Origin: Bacillus sp. FJAT-27264
GTDB taxonomy: Bacteria; Bacillota; Bacilli; Paenibacillales; Paenibacillaceae
DNA: 47,801 nucleotides
NCBI RefSeq assembly: GCF_001682855.1
Contig: NZ_MAQW01000023.1
Location: forward strand, 1 to 47,801
Direction of reading: 5' to 3'
Shown here piece after piece: positions 24,820 through 34,528 of the stretch. The translations under genes and the position numbers were made by a program. The notes under the pieces are model-generated. The model had not been told where the DNA came from. It did no database searches and saw nothing but the letters and a program-made list of their open reading frames with translations. Each line of letters starts with the position of its first letter. The stretch's first letter is position 1.

Positions 24820-27090
24820 ATGAGAAAAAAGAAACTATTAATCTCGGCTCTTATCATCGTCTTATGCTTGGGACTCATGCCTAATATGATCTATTCTGCA
24901 CAGGCAGAAGGTACCAAGCAGGGCAGTGTTAGTGTTCCAGTCACGATCGGCTTAACCGGCTCGAATAACAGCGCTAAAACGTTCTATCTTGATCTGCCGA
25001 GCGGGGTCACTGGCCCCGCGATCAAGACGGGGACACTCAAATACAACGGAAACAACAGTGTCGTAGGATCAATCACAGTCGAGAACGGTAAGATCAAGGT
25101 TATACTGCAGGGGAACGCCAAGGATGAAACATTCTCTGTAACAGGAACAGCTGGCGGGTATGAAGACGCATTTAAAACTACACCCGGAAACTCCATTTGG
25201 CGATATGCGGACGGAAGACGCTGGCAGATTAACGACTACAAGGATGACATGGGAGTTAACGAAAGTTATAACAGGAATGCTACAGATTCCTCTATGCCTT
25301 CAAACGAGCCACCCAAAACGACCGTATCCACAAAGGCAGATCCAGTAAATCCAAACCAAGCAACCTGGTACCGGGATGCTATGACCCCAGTGCCGTATAG
25401 CAGCGTCATTCAATCGAGTATTAAGCTTGATCCGAAAGGGCTAATTGGTTACCAAGGAACAACTGGAATTAGTAAGGGTCGTTTTGTAATTACTTACCAA
25501 GTACCTTCCCCGCAACAAAGACCAGAACAAGTATCTGATAACTTCCCTAAAGGGCAGTGGGTGGAAGGCCGGTTATACTATATCACCCTTCCATACTATT
25601 TTACAGCAACAGCCAAGCTCACCAGCTATAGCTATGCGGGGAACGTCACCTTTGACTATTCCCCACCGACTGAACCCACGCTGAACGGAACAGCTACGCT
25701 AGAAAAGCCTAGCCCGAACCCAACCAAATTGGATAGCAATAAGGTTGAAGTGAAAATTAATGTCAAAGGAGATCTGCTAGGATATACAGACACCTCTAAC
25801 ATTGAGGAATGGGTCTTCTATGCGAAGGAAAAAGGAAAGACCTCCGCTGATATGAAGAAAGACTATAACAAGGTTCTTGCAACATCGAAGAGTTTCGACT
25901 TCGAGATCCCGGCCAGTCGTGTAACCAGCGATAACTTTAAGCAGGATTATTCACTTACTGTTGTCGTTCGTTTCAAGAAGTCGGTTCCTACGAAGGCAGG
26001 GAAGACAATAACTTCTTTGGAGCAGAGTATGGATTTATCAGTCGGCGTGTACATTGTGGGTAATCCTGTCAGTTATCCAACCGTACCGAGTACACCAACA
26101 AAACCAGAAGGAAAGCCACCGATTGCCCGAATCAGCGCACCTAAGTATGTTAAAGCAGGGAATGATATGTTGGTCAATGGCGGGGCTTCAAGCGATCCGG
26201 ACGGCTACATTACTGACTATGCCTGGGGAACGCATGGAGCGCAGGGGGACATTGGAAATAATTCAAGGGGATACATATGGTACACCCGAGAACAGGTTGG
26301 TCAGACCTTCCCGATTGCTCTTACAGTAGTCGATAATGATGGTCTTATCGGAAGCACCAGCACTGAAGTGACTGTTATTGAGCCGACTCCAGATGCCAGT
26401 CTTCAAATATCCGGGTCGCTCAAACAGAATCGGAAAGCTATTTTAATTAATAGTAGTCAAAGTCCAACAAGGTTCCCAATCATTAAGGAAAAGACCAGGG
26501 TAACCCTCAGCGCAATTAGTGGGGGAACCAATGCAGATATTAAATACGTTGGCAGCTTAACAGAGCTGGAGAGTAAAGATGTGCTCTTTAAGAAGCCGGG
26601 AAAATATCGGGCTACCATCCATGTAGAAAACACAGCAGGATATGGCGCTGATAGCGAGATTACCTTCGATATCGTTCCAGATGAACTCCCCTTTGCGTAT
26701 TTTAATATCCCTGGGAAGGTGTACAGAGACTCGAGTAACTGGAATAAAGCAGTCGTCTCGATTGATGATATGTCCTTTTCTCCAGACAAGGATAATATCG
26801 GCCGTCGGATCTGGAAATATCGATATGATTCTAATAACAACGGGAGTTTCACAGATGAAGTATGGGTAACGTTCAATGATGAGAACAAATCCCGTCTGAA
26901 TTTGGAATTGTATCAGGTCGGGAGATACGAGATCCGGCTCACAGTCATTGAAGAGTTTGGACAGGCGACGATTGAAGATTTTGTTACGGACAACGACAGG
27001 CAGCGAAACAACTCTGATAATACTCAGAATGTGATTGAGCGGATTGTCGAAGTAAATAACCGAGCACCCGAAGTTGACTGGGATCTATAG
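24820..27090 (+). CDS. Large secreted protein with PKD/Ig-like domains
   Basis: 756 residues. A Sec signal peptide (MRKKKLLISALIIVLCLGL, likely cut after AQA near residue 29) is followed by a beta-rich N-terminal region, a linker at about 420-435 (PTVPSTPTKPEGKPP), a PKD-like domain with IARISAP and DPDGYITDYAWG, and one or two further Ig-like domains before a C-terminus ending NRAPEVDWDL. No LPXTG motif, SLH domain or C-terminal membrane helix was seen, so anchoring is unclear. It lies 3 bp after the small secreted protein gene, in the same frame. Confidence 0.75.
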   Translation: MRKKKLLISALIIVLCLGLMPNMIYSAQAEGTKQGSVSVPVTIGLTGSNNSAKTFYLDLPSGVTGPAIKTGTLKYNGNNSVVGSITVENGKIKVILQGNAKDETFSVTGTAGGYEDAFKTTPGNSIWRYADGRRWQINDYKDDMGVNESYNRNATDSSMPSNEPPKTTVSTKADPVNPNQATWYRDAMTPVPYSSVIQSSIKLDPKGLIGYQGTTGISKGRFVITYQVPSPQQRPEQVSDNFPKGQWVEGRLYYITLPYYFTATAKLTSYSYAGNVTFDYSPPTEPTLNGTATLEKPSPNPTKLDSNKVEVKINVKGDLLGYTDTSNIEEWVFYAKEKGKTSADMKKDYNKVLATSKSFDFEIPASRVTSDNFKQDYSLTVVVRFKKSVPTKAGKTITSLEQSMDLSVGVYIVGNPVSYPTVPSTPTKPEGKPPIARISAPKYVKAGNDMLVNGGASSDPDGYITDYAWGTHGAQGDIGNNSRGYIWYTREQVGQTFPIALTVVDNDGLIGSTSTEVTVIEPTPDASLQISGSLKQNRKAILINSSQSPTRFPIIKEKTRVTLSAISGGTNADIKYVGSLTELESKDVLFKKPGKYRATIHVENTAGYGADSEITFDIVPDELPFAYFNIPGKVYRDSSNWNKAVVSIDDMSFSPDKDNIGRRIWKYRYDSNNNGSFTDEVWVTFNDENKSRLNLELYQVGRYEIRLTVIEEFGQATIEDFVTDNDRQRNNSDNTQNVIERIVEVNNRAPEVDWDL

Positions 27091-27102
27091 AAGGAGGAAC
27101 AA

Positions 27103-30100
27103 ATGAAATTTTCAAAAATAATCATGACCCTAGTGTTTGTTCTCCTGATCACCTCATTCACCGAACAGATCCTTGGGGTAAAGGAAATAACTGCAACAGT
27201 CTCTGCTGCAGAAAGTGATGAGATCATACGCTATAAAGACATAACTTTTAATCCGGGTGTTGGGCAAAATGACGGATGGATTACTATAAATTTCCCGACT
27301 ACCAAATTAACCAATATCACTTACAACAAGATTACTAAAAAGCTATCGTATGACATAGCTCCCGGAAACCCCGATGTGGGTATCGGAATTTATAATTGGC
27401 AAATGCCTAGCGGGAGTTCAAACTTATGGGCGCAAACCATAACGGTGGAATCCTGTTTATCCGTTTATTCGGAGAAAAGTCTGGAATTTGAGGTTGGTTC
27501 TGGAGTTAATGATTATCAGTGTTTTTCACCCGGTATGGATGAATGGGCAAGCAATGTTAATTCCTGGTTTGCCGATTACGGGACATGGTGGAAATTCAAC
27601 AATCCAGATATTGTTAATTATAATTTTTCTTTTAATATGTCTGAATTAAGAGATCGTCAAAAAAATAATAATTATCCAAATGAAAAAAATAATTATCTGC
27701 CAAATGAATACCTAGAAGGATGGAATTACTTTACTAGCTACAAGGCTGGGGACCCCGAATATGTAAGAATGAGAATGAATGTACGCTCAGCTTGGCGCAG
27801 AACAGATTTAGGTGAGCCAATAACAACTAGGTATGGACCAGGAGGCTGGACTCCCTATATGACGGAGGTAGCACGACTGATCCCCAATCATCCTCCTGCA
27901 TTGTCGGTTGGAACACCTAACGGAATCACGTTGGTGAATGCCCCGAATTTGAGCGGTATAAATATTGAAGGGTATGTCAGCGACCCTGATAACGATGATG
28001 TAACGGTAACAGCAGAGATACCGAATGTGTTTTACAAAAAAACGGTAGTACCACAAGCAAAAACATCGAAACCATTTTATATTCCGATCGACGCGATTCA
28101 AGACGGCATTCCCCCCGGGACATACACTGTTCTGATCACAGCGTCAGATCCTTCAGGATTGAAGCAAACTGCAAATTTAACCATTAACGTAAAACAGCAG
28201 ATGCGCAATAAATCCTTTATTTTAATAGATACACCAATAGAGACCAGAACGAAGTTTTTTGACTCTGAAGGCGATCCTAAGTACACGGAGCGTTACAGAT
28301 ACGATCATGATCCTTACTTTTATGACAACTCTATGGGGATCATTGGAGACAGCGGACTTTGGCGAACCACGCCCTATCTCTCATTTCCGCTTAGTGGAGT
28401 ATACACGGTGACATTCCAAGGCCGCGATAACCCTTTAAATGACGACAGGTTTGATGTCTATCGGAAGTGGAGCCGTGATAACTTATCCTCCATGACCTTC
28501 CATGTACATCGCAAGCCGATTGCTTTATTTACCGCCAAACTGGTCGGGGGAACGCTTCAAATTACAGACAGTAGTTACGACCTGGATCATATCCGTGCTG
28601 CCAATAAAGGGCTGGTAGACTGGCAGTGGCAATATAAGAAAACTGAATTAGGGGTATGGATTGATGGTCCACCGCCTTCAAATCTTCCATCTACTGATCA
28701 ACATGATATTCGCTTACGCGTGAGGGATATGGATGGTGAGGATGGACTAGGGGTTTGGAGCGATTGGTGCCAGCGAACGGTTGGAGCTGCTACGAATTTA
28801 CCACCGGTAGCACTCTTTACGGTTGATCCTAATATCGTCTCTTATCGCAAAGCAACAACGATTACAGACAGGTCTTTTGATCCCGATAATGACCCATTGG
28901 ATATTTATCAATGGTCTGTGATTAAAAATGGTTGGCAAGAGGTATGGCCTTATTGGGGAGGAGCAGCTACCCCTCCGAATATTGCTCAATTTGGGGTGGG
29001 GACGTATCAGATCACTCTTAAGGTGCATGATAACCGTGGGCTTTGGTCGGAACCATACAGTCAGACTGTGAAAGTCATTAATCATCCACCGGTAGCAGCC
29101 TTTAATATGCCGACAGAAGTGTACCGAGATACGTTGATTACGATGGAAAATATGACACCAGATCCGGATGAAGACGGAGACAGCTTAACCTATCTCTGGT
29201 ATGCAAGAAACAATAGCAGTCCATATTATTGGGCGGGGAATCATCGAAACCAGAACATGACGATCCGGGATTTGATCGCTCAAAATGGCATTACCCAGCA
29301 GCAAGCTATTTCAGATGGTTGGGAAATGCGATTGACTGCTTCAGATGGTTCGCTCAGTTCAAGTGCCACGCGAATGTTTAAGGTGTTAAATCATGTTCCG
29401 ACTGCAGCCATAAACGGTCCTGCGACGGTATATCAATTTGACACAAAGCAGTATACCTCGGTTGATAATGACGGAGATCCATCGGATGTAGCCAGCTTAC
29501 AATATTTTTGGAAGGTAACGGACAGTGACGGAACAACTAAGCTATACCGAACCCCAAATATCCAAGTGAATTTTCCAGAACCGGGAATTTACACTTTGGA
29601 GCATTGGGCAGTGGATCAAATAGGAGCTAAATCCAATGTGGATTCACTGAAGGTCACGGTCTACAAAAATCTGGCTCCATCCATGACAATAACATCTCCA
29701 GTCGGAACAGTCGCCAATCCGACCATTCTTGATAGCGAGAAACAAGGAGACCCATTGATTCAATGGACATACTCCGATCCAGAGAATGATCCGCAAGAAA
29801 AGTACAGACTAGAGTTTTTTACCAAGAAGGGTCTTTTAGAAAAGAGTATTGAAAATCCGAACCCTACCGGTTCCATTCGGCAATATCAGGTTCCTAACGG
29901 AACTTTCGAACGTTTTGAATATTTCACGGTATTAGGACGGGCCTATTCCAAAAATTCGTGGTCTGAGGTTTCCAATGAAAAGTCGTTTATCATCGATAAC
30001 CCGCCGAAACCCGGGTTTACGCTGATTACGAATACTGGAAAGGACGCTACGAAAGTTCCGATCTATCGGACAGATGTGCTAGGCATCAAGAGCACAGCTT

Positions 30101-31014
30101 CTGATTCAGATGAGCCGAAAGGAGACATGCTGTCCTATAAATACTACCTTAAGGCTTCCAGCGGAGCAGATGCACTAGCCAGCTCACAGCAGGACTTCAC
30201 CAAACAGTTCACATCCAACGGTACATTTACATACCGACAGGTAGTAACTGATTCTCTGGGGCTGTTCAGAGAGCTGTCCCAAAATATCACCGTAGTGAAC
30301 CGGTTGCCGAAGGTCAACATCACTTATCCAACAAGTGACAACCCGAATAATCCGACCATTGCGAGTACACTGACACCAATCATCAAGTGGGACTACCAGG
30401 ATGAAGACGGAGATCTGCAGCAACGTTTCCGTGTGAGAATTATCAATCTGGCCACTGGAGCGATAAAAGTACAGTCCGGGGACCAAATCTCATCTGCGAA
30501 GCAGTGGCAGATTCCGGCCGGAGCTCTGATCGAGAATGAAAAGTATGCCGTAGAGGTCGAAGTGTTTGACGGATTTGATTGGAGTAATATTTCAGCTCGG
30601 AAATATCTCATGGTGAATTTGTTGAGCGTTAAAGGCGGAGTGAAGCATACGGAAGAGTGGAATTTGAATCGACATAATTACAATCTGAAGAAAACTGGCG
30701 ACAGAGAGCAACCGCGGGGTTATAGCGTGTTTTGGGCGGGAGAAAAATTTGTTTTCCTGGCGGACACTACAGGGTTGCCGGATACGGTGGAGGTGACTAT
30801 GCCGGGCGGTTACAATACGCAGCTACGTCCGGACAATGAGGATAAGCTGGTATGGAAGGGGGAACTGTATGACTCCTCTTTTGAAAAGCTGCCTGACGGC
30901 CCCCTTACGTTCACCTTCACGGCTACGAACGAATATCAGGTCAAAATCGATAAGGTAACGGTTCAAATTCTGGATGATTGGTCAGCGTATTTCCGGTTTC
31001 ATCGTATAAAATAG
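27103..31014 (+). CDS. Very large secreted protein with many PKD/cadherin-like repeats
   Basis: 1303 residues. A Sec signal peptide (MKFSKIIMTLVFVLLITSFT, cut likely near residue 36, VSAAES) precedes an aromatic, Asn-rich N-terminal region and then a series of Ig/PKD-like modules. Their starts are marked by NHPPALSV, NLPPVALFTVDPN, NHPPVAAFNMP, NHVPTAAINGP, NLAPSMTITSP, NPPKPGFTL and NRLPKVNITYP. Their internal signature is DPD(N/E)D. No cell-wall anchor motif is visible. Base composition in the first kilobase is more AT-rich than the surroundings. GAAGGAGGA precedes the ATG. Probably an adhesin-like surface or released protein tied to locus 2 by gene order. Confidence 0.75.
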   Translation: MKFSKIIMTLVFVLLITSFTEQILGVKEITATVSAAESDEIIRYKDITFNPGVGQNDGWITINFPTTKLTNITYNKITKKLSYDIAPGNPDVGIGIYNWQMPSGSSNLWAQTITVESCLSVYSEKSLEFEVGSGVNDYQCFSPGMDEWASNVNSWFADYGTWWKFNNPDIVNYNFSFNMSELRDRQKNNNYPNEKNNYLPNEYLEGWNYFTSYKAGDPEYVRMRMNVRSAWRRTDLGEPITTRYGPGGWTPYMTEVARLIPNHPPALSVGTPNGITLVNAPNLSGINIEGYVSDPDNDDVTVTAEIPNVFYKKTVVPQAKTSKPFYIPIDAIQDGIPPGTYTVLITASDPSGLKQTANLTINVKQQMRNKSFILIDTPIETRTKFFDSEGDPKYTERYRYDHDPYFYDNSMGIIGDSGLWRTTPYLSFPLSGVYTVTFQGRDNPLNDDRFDVYRKWSRDNLSSMTFHVHRKPIALFTAKLVGGTLQITDSSYDLDHIRAANKGLVDWQWQYKKTELGVWIDGPPPSNLPSTDQHDIRLRVRDMDGEDGLGVWSDWCQRTVGAATNLPPVALFTVDPNIVSYRKATTITDRSFDPDNDPLDIYQWSVIKNGWQEVWPYWGGAATPPNIAQFGVGTYQITLKVHDNRGLWSEPYSQTVKVINHPPVAAFNMPTEVYRDTLITMENMTPDPDEDGDSLTYLWYARNNSSPYYWAGNHRNQNMTIRDLIAQNGITQQQAISDGWEMRLTASDGSLSSSATRMFKVLNHVPTAAINGPATVYQFDTKQYTSVDNDGDPSDVASLQYFWKVTDSDGTTKLYRTPNIQVNFPEPGIYTLEHWAVDQIGAKSNVDSLKVTVYKNLAPSMTITSPVGTVANPTILDSEKQGDPLIQWTYSDPENDPQEKYRLEFFTKKGLLEKSIENPNPTGSIRQYQVPNGTFERFEYFTVLGRAYSKNSWSEVSNEKSFIIDNPPKPGFTLITNTGKDATKVPIYRTDVLGIKSTASDSDEPKGDMLSYKYYLKASSGADALASSQQDFTKQFTSNGTFTYRQVVTDSLGLFRELSQNITVVNRLPKVNITYPTSDNPNNPTIASTLTPIIKWDYQDEDGDLQQRFRVRIINLATGAIKVQSGDQISSAKQWQIPAGALIENEKYAVEVEVFDGFDWSNISARKYLMVNLLSVKGGVKHTEEWNLNRHNYNLKKTGDREQPRGYSVFWAGEKFVFLADTTGLPDTVEVTMPGGYNTQLRPDNEDKLVWKGELYDSSFEKLPDGPLTFTFTATNEYQVKIDKVTVQILDDWSAYFRFHRIK

Positions 31015-31041
31015 CAAGCATGAACGGCGGAGGAAGGTCGA

Positions 31042-31671
31042 TTAGATAACGGCTTCTTCTGCCTTTTCTTTTATATCCTTCATTATTCTGGCGGTACCAG
31101 AAGTCATAGTGAGCCTGTCTGAGTGTGCCGTATTGTAATTGATCGTGCGCAGGTAATAGCACAGCTTGCCACTATAAATCTTATGGTGATACAACGAGAG
31201 GGCAAAGTCCTCTGGCGTAACGAAGCAGGACGGTTTATTCACAGGAAGCCTCTCGGTCTCTTCGAAGACAGATGCGACGAAATGGGAGCAGAAATAGGCG
31301 TTTTCCCTGTCGATTTTAATATTAAATAATACTCCAACCAGACCTAGTAAATGATATTTGTAACGGTCCTGGTGCTTCATCATGCCCTGAACGTGTTTAT
31401 ACATGGTGTCGTATTCCTCATGGGAGACCTTTAATTGATAAATAGCACAGTTTGCACTGTTGTAAAAAGGGTCCACGAAGTTCTCTTGTATAAGCCCGGC
31501 GATAAACGGGTTGTACATTTTTTTCCTGCCGAAGCTGTAGACTTCTCTTAATTCAGGATCAAAGGCAATGGAGGCGTGATTCAGATTGGCCCTTGTGAAC
31601 AAGCGGATAAAGCCGCTAAAAGCAGTGCCCGTTCCGGTCAGCACAATATAGATATGTTTGCTTTGAGTCAT
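31042..31671 (-). CDS. NlpC/P60-superfamily permuted papain-like amidase
   Basis: 209 residues without signal peptide. The pattern His (NHASIAFDPE, His32) before Cys (AYFCSHFVASVFE, Cys128) is the permuted order of the YiiX/YaeF-like papain-fold amidases. These cut amide or ester bonds in cell wall peptides or lipids; the substrate here is unknown. It is convergent with the large PKD gene, 27 bp apart, with no clear terminator between them. Confidence 0.65.
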   Translation of the reverse strand: MTQSKHIYIVLTGTGTAFSGFIRLFTRANLNHASIAFDPELREVYSFGRKKMYNPFIAGLIQENFVDPFYNSANCAIYQLKVSHEEYDTMYKHVQGMMKHQDRYKYHLLGLVGVLFNIKIDRENAYFCSHFVASVFEETERLPVNKPSCFVTPEDFALSLYHHKIYSGKLCYYLRTINYNTAHSDRLTMTSGTARIMKDIKEKAEEAVI

Positions 31672-31838
31672 GTTCCAGGTCCCTTTCTGCTGGTAGTAAT
31701 GGATATTTCGGTAAGATTCTGTTTGAGTAATTCCATCTTACTGTATAATCCGGCGTTGTAAAACAAACTTTAGTCTTAAACAAATACTGGACCTGAGACC
31801 AGTGTGCACAAAAAGAAATGGTAATGCTTCTACACTAG

Positions 31839-31847
31839 TGATACAAT
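31839..31847 (+). promoter_or_regulatory. Extended -10 promoter of transketolase gene
   Basis: TGATACAAT fits an extended -10 element (TG-n-TATAAT) about 48 bp before the tkt start. No good -35 box is found 16-18 bp upstream, which is tolerable for extended -10 promoters. Otherwise the 223-bp gap holds a small ACTGG/CCAGT dyad near 31787. Confidence 0.45.
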
Positions 31848-31894
31848 AAGAGTCAAAATGACATTCTTGAGATTTCAGAGGAGGACAATTTAAA

Positions 31895-33937
31895 ATGAGT
31901 GATTCCACACAAGCTATCCAGAAGGAAGAGAACTCCACAATCGACAATCTGGCGATCACAACGATTCGTACCCTGTCCATTGATGCAATTGAAAAAGCAA
32001 ATTCCGGACATCCAGGTATGCCGATGGGTTCCGCACCGATGGGCTATCAATTGTTTGCAAAAACAATGAATCATAACCCGGAACATCCGACTTGGGTGAA
32101 CCGTGACCGTTTTGTATTGTCCGCAGGACATGGCTCGATGTTGCTTTACAGCCTCTTGCACCTTAGTGGTTATGATCTGCCAATGGAAGAATTGAAGCAG
32201 TTCCGCCAATGGGGCAGCTTGACACCAGGACACCCTGAATTCGGCCACACTGCTGGCGTTGACGCTACAACAGGCCCGCTCGGACAAGGAATCGGGATGG
32301 CTGTAGGGATGGCACTGGCTGAAGCGCAATTGGGTGCTACTTATAATAAAGACCAACATAAAATTGTCGACCACTTTACCTATGCAATCTGTGGCGACGG
32401 CGACTTGATGGAAGGGATTTCTTCCGAATCCGCTTCCCTGGCTGGACATTTGAAGCTGGGTAAGCTGGTAGTACTGTATGATTCCAATGATATCTCCCTT
32501 GACGGCAAGCTGAACCTGGCGTTCTCTGAGAACGTTGCTCAGCGTTTTGAAGCTTATGGCTGGCAAGTGCTGCGTGTAGAAGACGGTAACGATCTTCCTG
32601 CTCTGGAACAAGCGATTGCTGAAGCACAAGCTGAATTGAACAAACCAACATTGATCGAGGTAAAAACCGTTATCGGTTACGGTAGCCCGAACAAGCAAGG
32701 TAAAGGTGGTCATGGTGGTACACACGGTTCTCCGCTGGGTGCAGAAGAAGCGAAGCTGACTAAGGAATTCTACAAATGGGTATATGAAGAGGATTTCTAT
32801 GTGCCGGATGAAGTTCGTGCGCGTTTTGCAGAAGTGAAAGACAAAGGGATTGCCGCTAACAAAGCATGGGACGAGCAGTTCGCAGCTTATAAAAAAGCTT
32901 ATCCTGAACTGGCTGCCCAGTTCGAAACCGCTCTGAATGGTGAGCTTCCACAAGGTTGGGATGCTAATCTTCCGTTCTACACAACAGAAGATAAAGCCGT
33001 GTCCACGCGTGTGGCTTCCGGTAGTGCACTGAATGGTCTGGCTCCAAGCGTACCACAATTGGTTGGTGGTTCTGCAGACCTTGAGAGCTCCACAATGACT
33101 CACCTGAAAGACCTGTCTGTCTTTACATCGGAATCTTATGAAGGCCGCAATATCTATTTCGGCGTTCGTGAATTCGGTATGGCAGCAGCAATGAATGGGA
33201 TTGCACTGCACAGCGGGCTGAAAGTATTCGGCGGTACGTTCTTCGTATTTACTGACTACTTGCGTCCGGCAGTTCGTCTGGCTTCCATCATGAAGCTGCC
33301 TGTAACTTATGTTCTGACTCACGACAGTATTGCTGTTGGTGAAGATGGTCCTACTCACGAGCCGATCGAACAATTGGCTTCCCTGCGTATCATTCCAGGT
33401 CTGACTGTGATTCGTCCGGCAGATGCCAATGAAACTTCGGCAGCTTGGGCGTATGCACTGGAGAACAAGTCTAACCCGGTAGCACTGGTGCTCACTCGCC
33501 AAAACCTGCCGATTCTGGCTGGTACTGTGGAAGGCGTGCGCGAGAACATCAAACGCGGTGGATACGTTGTTTCCGATGCGAAGAATGGCACACCGCAAGC
33601 ACAAATCATTGCGACTGGTTCCGAAGTTCAACTGGCAGTGAAAGCACAAGCTGCTTTGGCTGAAGAAGGCATTGATGTTCGTGTCATCAGCTTGCCGAGC
33701 TGGGATCTGTTCGAGAAACAAGACAAAGCTTACCGCGATTCCGTGATCCTGCCGGGAGTTAAGGCCCGTCTGGCGATTGAAATGGCACAAACCTTCGGTT
33801 GGGAACGTTACACTGGAGATCAAGGCGACATCCTGGGTATCACAACCTTCGGTGCTTCCGCGCCTGGCGATACTGTAATCAAAGAGTATGGTTTCACCGT
33901 GGAAAATGTAGTTAGCCGCGTAAAAGCTTTGCTGTAA
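31895..33937 (+). CDS. tkt: Transketolase
   Basis: 680 residues, normal length. This thiamine diphosphate enzyme moves two-carbon units in the non-oxidative pentose phosphate pathway. The N-terminal PP domain has [11 protein letters not shown], the GDGDLMEG thiamine-binding motif and the Asn of [10 protein letters not shown]. The Pyr domain has [16 protein letters not shown] with its catalytic Glu. The sugar-phosphate binding region [16 protein letters not shown] and the C-terminal domain follow. GAGGAGGAC lies 10 bp upstream of the ATG. The very long reading frame on the opposite strand is a shadow of this gene's codon use. Confidence 0.98.
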   Translation: MSDSTQAIQKEENSTIDNLAITTIRTLSIDAIEKANSGHPGMPMGSAPMGYQLFAKTMNHNPEHPTWVNRDRFVLSAGHGSMLLYSLLHLSGYDLPMEELKQFRQWGSLTPGHPEFGHTAGVDATTGPLGQGIGMAVGMALAEAQLGATYNKDQHKIVDHFTYAICGDGDLMEGISSESASLAGHLKLGKLVVLYDSNDISLDGKLNLAFSENVAQRFEAYGWQVLRVEDGNDLPALEQAIAEAQAELNKPTLIEVKTVIGYGSPNKQGKGGHGGTHGSPLGAEEAKLTKEFYKWVYEEDFYVPDEVRARFAEVKDKGIAANKAWDEQFAAYKKAYPELAAQFETALNGELPQGWDANLPFYTTEDKAVSTRVASGSALNGLAPSVPQLVGGSADLESSTMTHLKDLSVFTSESYEGRNIYFGVREFGMAAAMNGIALHSGLKVFGGTFFVFTDYLRPAVRLASIMKLPVTYVLTHDSIAVGEDGPTHEPIEQLASLRIIPGLTVIRPADANETSAAWAYALENKSNPVALVLTRQNLPILAGTVEGVRENIKRGGYVVSDAKNGTPQAQIIATGSEVQLAVKAQAALAEEGIDVRVISLPSWDLFEKQDKAYRDSVILPGVKARLAIEMAQTFGWERYTGDQGDILGITTFGASAPGDTVIKEYGFTVENVVSRVKALL

Positions 33938-33968
33938 GCTATTGCAACTTATAGGGGGAGAACAGGAC

Positions 33969-34286
33969 ATGAGCGAGTTTAAGAATGCGACGATTGTCAA
34001 GGCAGCCAATGTGTATTATGGAGGGCAAGTAACCAGCCGTACGGTTCATTTGGAAAATGGAACCAAGGTAACACTTGGCATCATGCTTCCGGGTGTATAC
34101 GAGTTCGGTACAGACGGTCCTGAGATTATGGAGATTTTGTCCGGCGACCTGAAGGTGCTGCTTCCTGGTGCAGAGGCATGGCAGGAGATTAAAGGAGCGG
34201 AGACTTTCCACGTTCCTGGTAACTCCAAATTTGCGCTGGAAGTGTTCGGCGTAACGGATTATATCTGTTCTTACCCAGAGTTGTAA
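33969..34286 (+). CDS. ppnP: Pyrimidine/purine nucleoside phosphorylase
   Basis: 105 residues, a one-domain cupin. PpnP (formerly YaiE/DUF1255) splits many nucleosides into base and ribose-1-phosphate. The conserved segments NVYYGGQVTSRTV, LGIMLPGVYEFGTDGPEIME and GETFHVPGNSKF (here AETFHVPGNSKF) are all present. An in-frame ATG at 33942 overlaps the end of tkt; GGGGGAG at 33954 supports the ATG at 33969. It follows tkt by 31 bp and is probably cotranscribed, which makes sense since ribose-phosphate feeds the same pathway. Confidence 0.95.
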   Translation: MSEFKNATIVKAANVYYGGQVTSRTVHLENGTKVTLGIMLPGVYEFGTDGPEIMEILSGDLKVLLPGAEAWQEIKGAETFHVPGNSKFALEVFGVTDYICSYPEL

Positions 34287-34312
34287 TTTGTAAAATAGAG
34301 GTTTGTAAAAGG

Positions 34313-34342
34313 AGCTCCGCTTGCGCGGGGCTTCTTTTTTTT
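34313..34342 (+). terminator. Intrinsic terminator of tkt-ppnP
   Basis: An 8-bp stem AGCTCCGC / GCGGGGCT with a TTGC loop is followed by TCTTTTTTTT. Confidence 0.92.
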
Positions 34343-34429
34343 CGCGCATGATGGCTGTAAATCGTATTTTTTATATCCCTTATCTATTGGAATGATTTCT
34401 ATCATACGGATAAAAAAGCGTTTTAATGA

Positions 34430-34458
34430 TTGACGGTATAGAGGTGTTACCCTATACT
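34430..34458 (+). promoter_or_regulatory. SigmaA promoter of the carboxypeptidase gene
   Basis: TTGACG (34430-34435) and TATACT (34453-34458), 17 bp apart, are each one base from consensus. Transcription should start about 65 bp before the coding region. Confidence 0.75.
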
Positions 34459-34528
34459 TACGAACTAGATTAATAGAGACTTAGACTCATAACAACACAA
34501 GAGAGTGAGTTGAGAACCACTGGACAAG

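Noticed and set aside
31853..34009. 718-codon minus-strand frame opposite transketolase
   Set aside because: Antisense shadow of a highly expressed gene with biased codon use. The translated sequence is low in protein-like character, and the plus strand clearly encodes transketolase.
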